Source of the DNA: Nitrospiria bacterium
GTDB taxonomy: Bacteria; Nitrospirota; Nitrospiria; Nitrospirales; UBA8639
DNA length: 9,271 nucleotides
Assembly: GCA_030430725.1 (NCBI GenBank)
Contig: JAUIKP010000097.1
Coordinates: 1 to 9,271, forward strand
Direction: 5' to 3'
Of this stretch, positions 6,913 through 9,271 are shown piece by piece (the stretch's first letter is position 1; every line of letters begins with the position of its first letter). Made by a program: the position numbers and the translations under genes. Under the pieces are notes generated by a model. The model did not search any database and was not told the DNA's origin. It was given only the letters and a program-made list of their open reading frames with translations.

Positions 6913-7934
6913 TGGCACTGGAAATCGCTCTTGCCAATGTCCTACTGATTGCCCTGACGTTTTACGCCTTGCTGGGCGGGGCAGACTTTGGAGCCGGAGT
7001 ATGGCATCTCTTGGCCAGGGGTCCCACAAGGCGGGCGCAACACCAGTTGATCGGAGAAGCCATCGGACCGATCTGGGAAGCCAATCATGTGTGGTTGATT
7101 CTGATCGTGACGATCGTCTTCACGGCCTTTCCGAAGGCGTATGTGCATATTTCCACCACCCTTCATATTCCTCTGACCATCCTGGTCATCGGCATCGTCC
7201 TCCGCGGTTCGGCGTTTGCCTTTCGTCACTATGACATTCAGGATGATGACATTCACCTCAGGTGGGATCAACTGTTTGCCATTTCCAGTCTCATCAGCCC
7301 TCTTCTCCTGGGTATTATCATTGGCGCCATTACCTCCGGCCACTTTCCCGTCAACCCTGCAACCTTTTTTGATGGGTATATAGCTCCGTGGCTGAAACCG
7401 TTTCCGTTAGGCATGGGATTGCTGACCCTCTTGCTGTTTTCTTATCTGGCAGCCACGTACCTCCTTCTGGAAACCCGTGATCCCACACTGCAGAAGATTT
7501 TCCGGAAACGGGCGATTACTGCCGTCCTCCTGGCGGGCATACTGGAAGAAGCCGTGTTGTACCTGGGAAGGTCCGGGGCACCGCGACTCTGGGGAGAGGT
7601 GACGACCAGCTTCTGGGGAGGATTTATTCAACTCGGCGTCGGCAGTTTGACGATTGCAGCAATCCTATTGCTCCTGACGCAGCGCTACTGGTGGGCGCGG
7701 ACCTTTTCCATCCTGCAAGTCACCCTGACGATTTGGACATGGGGTATCGCACAATTCCCCTATTTGATCCCCCCCAACCTGACGGTCTTCAATACCTCAG
7801 CTCCCGAGGTCACCCTGCATTTTATCGCAGGGGCGTTATTGGTTGGCATATTGTTCCTGTTCCCTTCCCTGTATTATCTCTTTCGAATTTTTAAAGGGAA
7901 CACCTTGTTCCGGCAGAATGGGCATCATGAATAA
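6912..7934 (+). CDS. cydB: Cytochrome bd-type quinol oxidase subunit II
   Basis: A 340-aa polytopic membrane protein and partner of the preceding subunit. The N-terminal family signature GGADFGAGVW is at 22-31 and IGPIWEANHVWLI at 51-63. Several long hydrophobic helices follow, and a basic, hydrophilic tail (FRIFKGNTLFRQNGHHE) closes the protein. Its ATG shares one base with the upstream stop (TGATG), and the purine-rich GAAGGAGGGGGA at 6891-6902 provides the ribosome binding site. Translation of the two subunits is therefore very likely coupled. CydB subunits contribute no haem ligands in the classical enzyme but are needed for assembly and proton or oxygen paths. No small CydX-like subunit and no CydDC assembly transporter are seen in the window. 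Confidence 0.92.
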   Translation: MALEIALANVLLIALTFYALLGGADFGAGVWHLLARGPTRRAQHQLIGEAIGPIWEANHVWLILIVTIVFTAFPKAYVHISTTLHIPLTILVIGIVLRGSAFAFRHYDIQDDDIHLRWDQLFAISSLISPLLLGIIIGAITSGHFPVNPATFFDGYIAPWLKPFPLGMGLLTLLLFSYLAATYLLLETRDPTLQKIFRKRAITAVLLAGILEEAVLYLGRSGAPRLWGEVTTSFWGGFIQLGVGSLTIAAILLLLTQRYWWARTFSILQVTLTIWTWGIAQFPYLIPPNLTVFNTSAPEVTLHFIAGALLVGILFLFPSLYYLFRIFKGNTLFRQNGHHE

Positions 7935-8358
7935 GAAATCCTGTACGGGTGGCCGCCAACCATCCCCCGAGGTGCCTCCCAATGTCATGCCGTCCGGAGG
8001 AACCAAGCCCTATCCATTGACCGTGTATTTTGATGGGGACTGTCCGATTTGTCGTCGTGAGATCGATCTCATGAACCTATTCAACCGGAAGAACCATCTC
8101 GAATTCATTGATTTTGCGGCTTCCTCCTACCATCCGGAAGAACACGGATTGAGTCCATATGATTTGGGCAAAGTGATTCATGCCCGGTGGTCGGATGGAA
8201 CGCTCATTTCAGGGGTCGAGGTGTTCCGGGCAATGTGGGAAGCCATCGGATTGCACCCTCTCGCAAGATTGGCCCGGCGGCCTGCAATCAACAAAATACT
8301 GGTTCGGGCCTATGACTGGTTTGCGAGAAACCGGTTACGCCTGACCGGCCGGGCCTGA
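7927..8358 (+). CDS. DCC family (DUF393) thiol-disulfide-type protein
   Basis: About 143 aa. After a Pro/Gly-rich N-terminal tail of roughly 28 residues comes the family signature LTVYFDGDCPICRREID, with CxxC at Cys39 and Cys42. The downstream family pattern follows: LEFIDFAASSYHPEEHGLS, VIHARWSDGTLISGVEVFRAMW and a basic C-terminal helix. The fold is predicted to be thioredoxin-like, but no substrate is established. No signal peptide is visible, so it is probably cytoplasmic. ATG 7927 overlaps the bd subunit II stop by 8 bases; ATG 7918 (three residues longer) and ATG 7987 (shorter, just before the conserved part) are alternatives, none with a clear ribosome binding site. DUF393 genes are often found near photolyase-like genes, which matches the next gene. 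Confidence 0.88.
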   Translation: MNKKSCTGGRQPSPEVPPNVMPSGGTKPYPLTVYFDGDCPICRREIDLMNLFNRKNHLEFIDFAASSYHPEEHGLSPYDLGKVIHARWSDGTLISGVEVFRAMWEAIGLHPLARLARRPAINKILVRAYDWFARNRLRLTGRA

Positions 8359-8396
8359 TCGGTTCTCGAACGGATTGCAACCGCACTCATATGGTT

Positions 8397-8421
8397 GGCT
8401 CATGCAGAGATCGCCTGAGCC
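8397..8421 (+). other. Inverted repeat ahead of the photolyase-like gene
   Basis: GGCTCA (8397-8402) and TGAGCC (8416-8421) are perfect complements separated by 13 nt, in the 100-base gap after the DUF393 gene. No T-run follows. It may be a weak regulatory hairpin or chance. It also overlaps the earliest possible start (ATG 8402) of the next gene. Confidence 0.25.
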
Positions 8422-8458
8422 CTGTTTCATTCCTGACATTGGAATGGTCCGACCAAGC

Positions 8459-9271
8459 ATGAATGAATTTTTCAGAATACTGAACTCCTTTGCAACGGGG
8501 GAAAACGAGAGGAGCTGGATTCTCGTTTTAGAAGACCAACTTTCCGATGACATCGGCCCCTTGAGCCGGGAAGATCCTCAGGGCCTTGGTGTGGTGTTCA
8601 TCGAGTCGCATTGGAAACTAAAAAGAAGGCCCTACCACAAGCAAAAAATCGCCTTTCATCTTCTCAACCTGCGTCACTTCGCACTCGAACAGGCGAAGCG
8701 GGGCGTGGCCGTTCGCTACCAAACGACCTCCGAACCTTTGCGAGAAACGCTAAAAACCCTCATTCAGGAATTAGGCTCTTTGCGGGTCATGGAACCGGCG
8801 GAACTTGAAGTCAGGCAGGATCTTGATCCGCTCGTCAAAAGGGGTTTAGTCACCTGCATTCCTCATGAAGGTTGGTTGACCTCCAGGCATGACTTTGAGG
8901 AGGGTGCGGGTAAAGAGCCTCCCTGGCGCATGGATACCTTTTATCGTTTTGTTCGAAAACACACCGGCATCCTGATGGAAGGTCCCCGCCCAATGGGCGG
9001 AAAATATAGTTTCGATACCGAAAATCGGAAGCCCTGGAAAGGAAGCCCGCGCCCCACAAAGGTACTCCGCTTTCCGCCCAACCCTATTAAGACCGAGGTC
9101 GTTAAACTCGTTGAATCCCGATTTGCCGACCACCCAGGTACCCTTCATCCGGAATTTCTTCCGGGAACGAAAAAAGATGCTTTCCGGCAATGGCACTGGG
9201 CCAAAACACATTGTCTCCCACATTTCGGTCCCTATGAAGATGCCATGGCGGAAAAAGAACAGACGCTCTTT
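8459..9271 (+). CDS. Cryptochrome/deoxyribodipyrimidine photolyase-related protein, 3' truncated
   Basis: Open reading frame running off the window, with 271 codons present of a family usually near 500 aa. The visible part is the N-terminal domain of the DPRP family (PhrB/iron-sulfur cryptochrome-like). LVLEDQLSD is at 22-30, then YHKQKIAFHLLNLRHFALEQ (59-78), MDTFYRFVRKHTGILMEG (158-175), PMGGKYSFDTENRKPW (178-193) and FGPYEDAM (256-263). Characterised relatives bind FAD and an iron-sulfur cluster and repair (6-4) photoproducts or act as light sensors. The FAD pocket and cluster cysteines lie in the missing C-terminal half. The start is uncertain: ATG 8459, 8444 and 8402 are in the same frame, with the frame open from 8345. 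8459 was chosen because it leaves a short lead into the first conserved strand. Its place near lipid-modifying genes suits a light or oxidative-stress island. Confidence 0.87.
   Translation, partial: MNEFFRILNSFATGENERSWILVLEDQLSDDIGPLSREDPQGLGVVFIESHWKLKRRPYHKQKIAFHLLNLRHFALEQAKRGVAVRYQTTSEPLRETLKTLIQELGSLRVMEPAELEVRQDLDPLVKRGLVTCIPHEGWLTSRHDFEEGAGKEPPWRMDTFYRFVRKHTGILMEGPRPMGGKYSFDTENRKPWKGSPRPTKVLRFPPNPIKTEVVKLVESRFADHPGTLHPEFLPGTKKDAFRQWHWAKTHCLPHFGPYEDAMAEKEQTLF

Noticed and set aside
8362..8371. Small palindrome GTTCTCGAAC after the DUF393 stop
   Set aside because: Only 4-bp arms and a 2-nt centre, with no T-run; too short to call a terminator or operator.

Overview
The window is about 9.3 kb of densely packed, plus-strand bacterial coding sequence with moderate GC. 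The organism is Gram-negative: there is a lipobox lipoprotein with Ser at +2, an exported copper protein with a periplasmic c-type haem domain, and a bd-type quinol oxidase. The gene mix would suit an environmental lineage such as Nitrospirota or Proteobacteria, but the sequence alone does not fix the phylum. No RNA gene, insertion sequence, CRISPR array, tRNA or integrase was seen.

Region 1 (32-4069) is a lipid/envelope module. It contains an outer-membrane lipocalin (Blc-like), a possible 50-aa ORF, an FAD-dependent amine-oxidase-like oxidoreductase, a DUF1365 protein and a cyclopropane-fatty-acid-synthase-like SAM methyltransferase. The last three are tightly coupled: the small ORF and the oxidase overlap at GTGA, the oxidase and DUF1365 overlap by 47 bases, and DUF1365 and the methyltransferase overlap at ATGA. 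The same trio occurs in Mycobacterium tuberculosis (Rv0449c-Rv0448c-ufaA1), and related genes lie in photo-oxidative-stress regulons of alphaproteobacteria. The methyltransferase has Ser and Gln where classical cyclopropane synthases have Cys and His, so a methylated, desaturated or furan fatty acid is as likely a product as a cyclopropane.

Region 2 (4099-7934) is a respiratory/oxidase module. It encodes an exported two-domain multicopper oxidase with a C-terminal cytochrome c domain, followed by both subunits of a short-Q-loop cytochrome bd oxidase. Both cupredoxin domains of the copper enzyme carry a full type-1 copper motif set as well as the paired HxH and HCH motifs of a trinuclear centre.

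Region 3 (7927-9271) holds a DCC-family (DUF393) CxxC protein that overlaps the end of the bd oxidase, then the first 271 codons of a cryptochrome/photolyase-related (DPRP) protein that runs off the window.

The lipid trio, lipocalin, DUF393 and photolyase-like genes look like one membrane-lipid and light/oxidative-stress island. The oxidase block may have been inserted into it or recruited to it. The arrangement suggests a single long transcript whose promoter lies upstream of the window, but no promoter or intrinsic terminator could be supported inside it.
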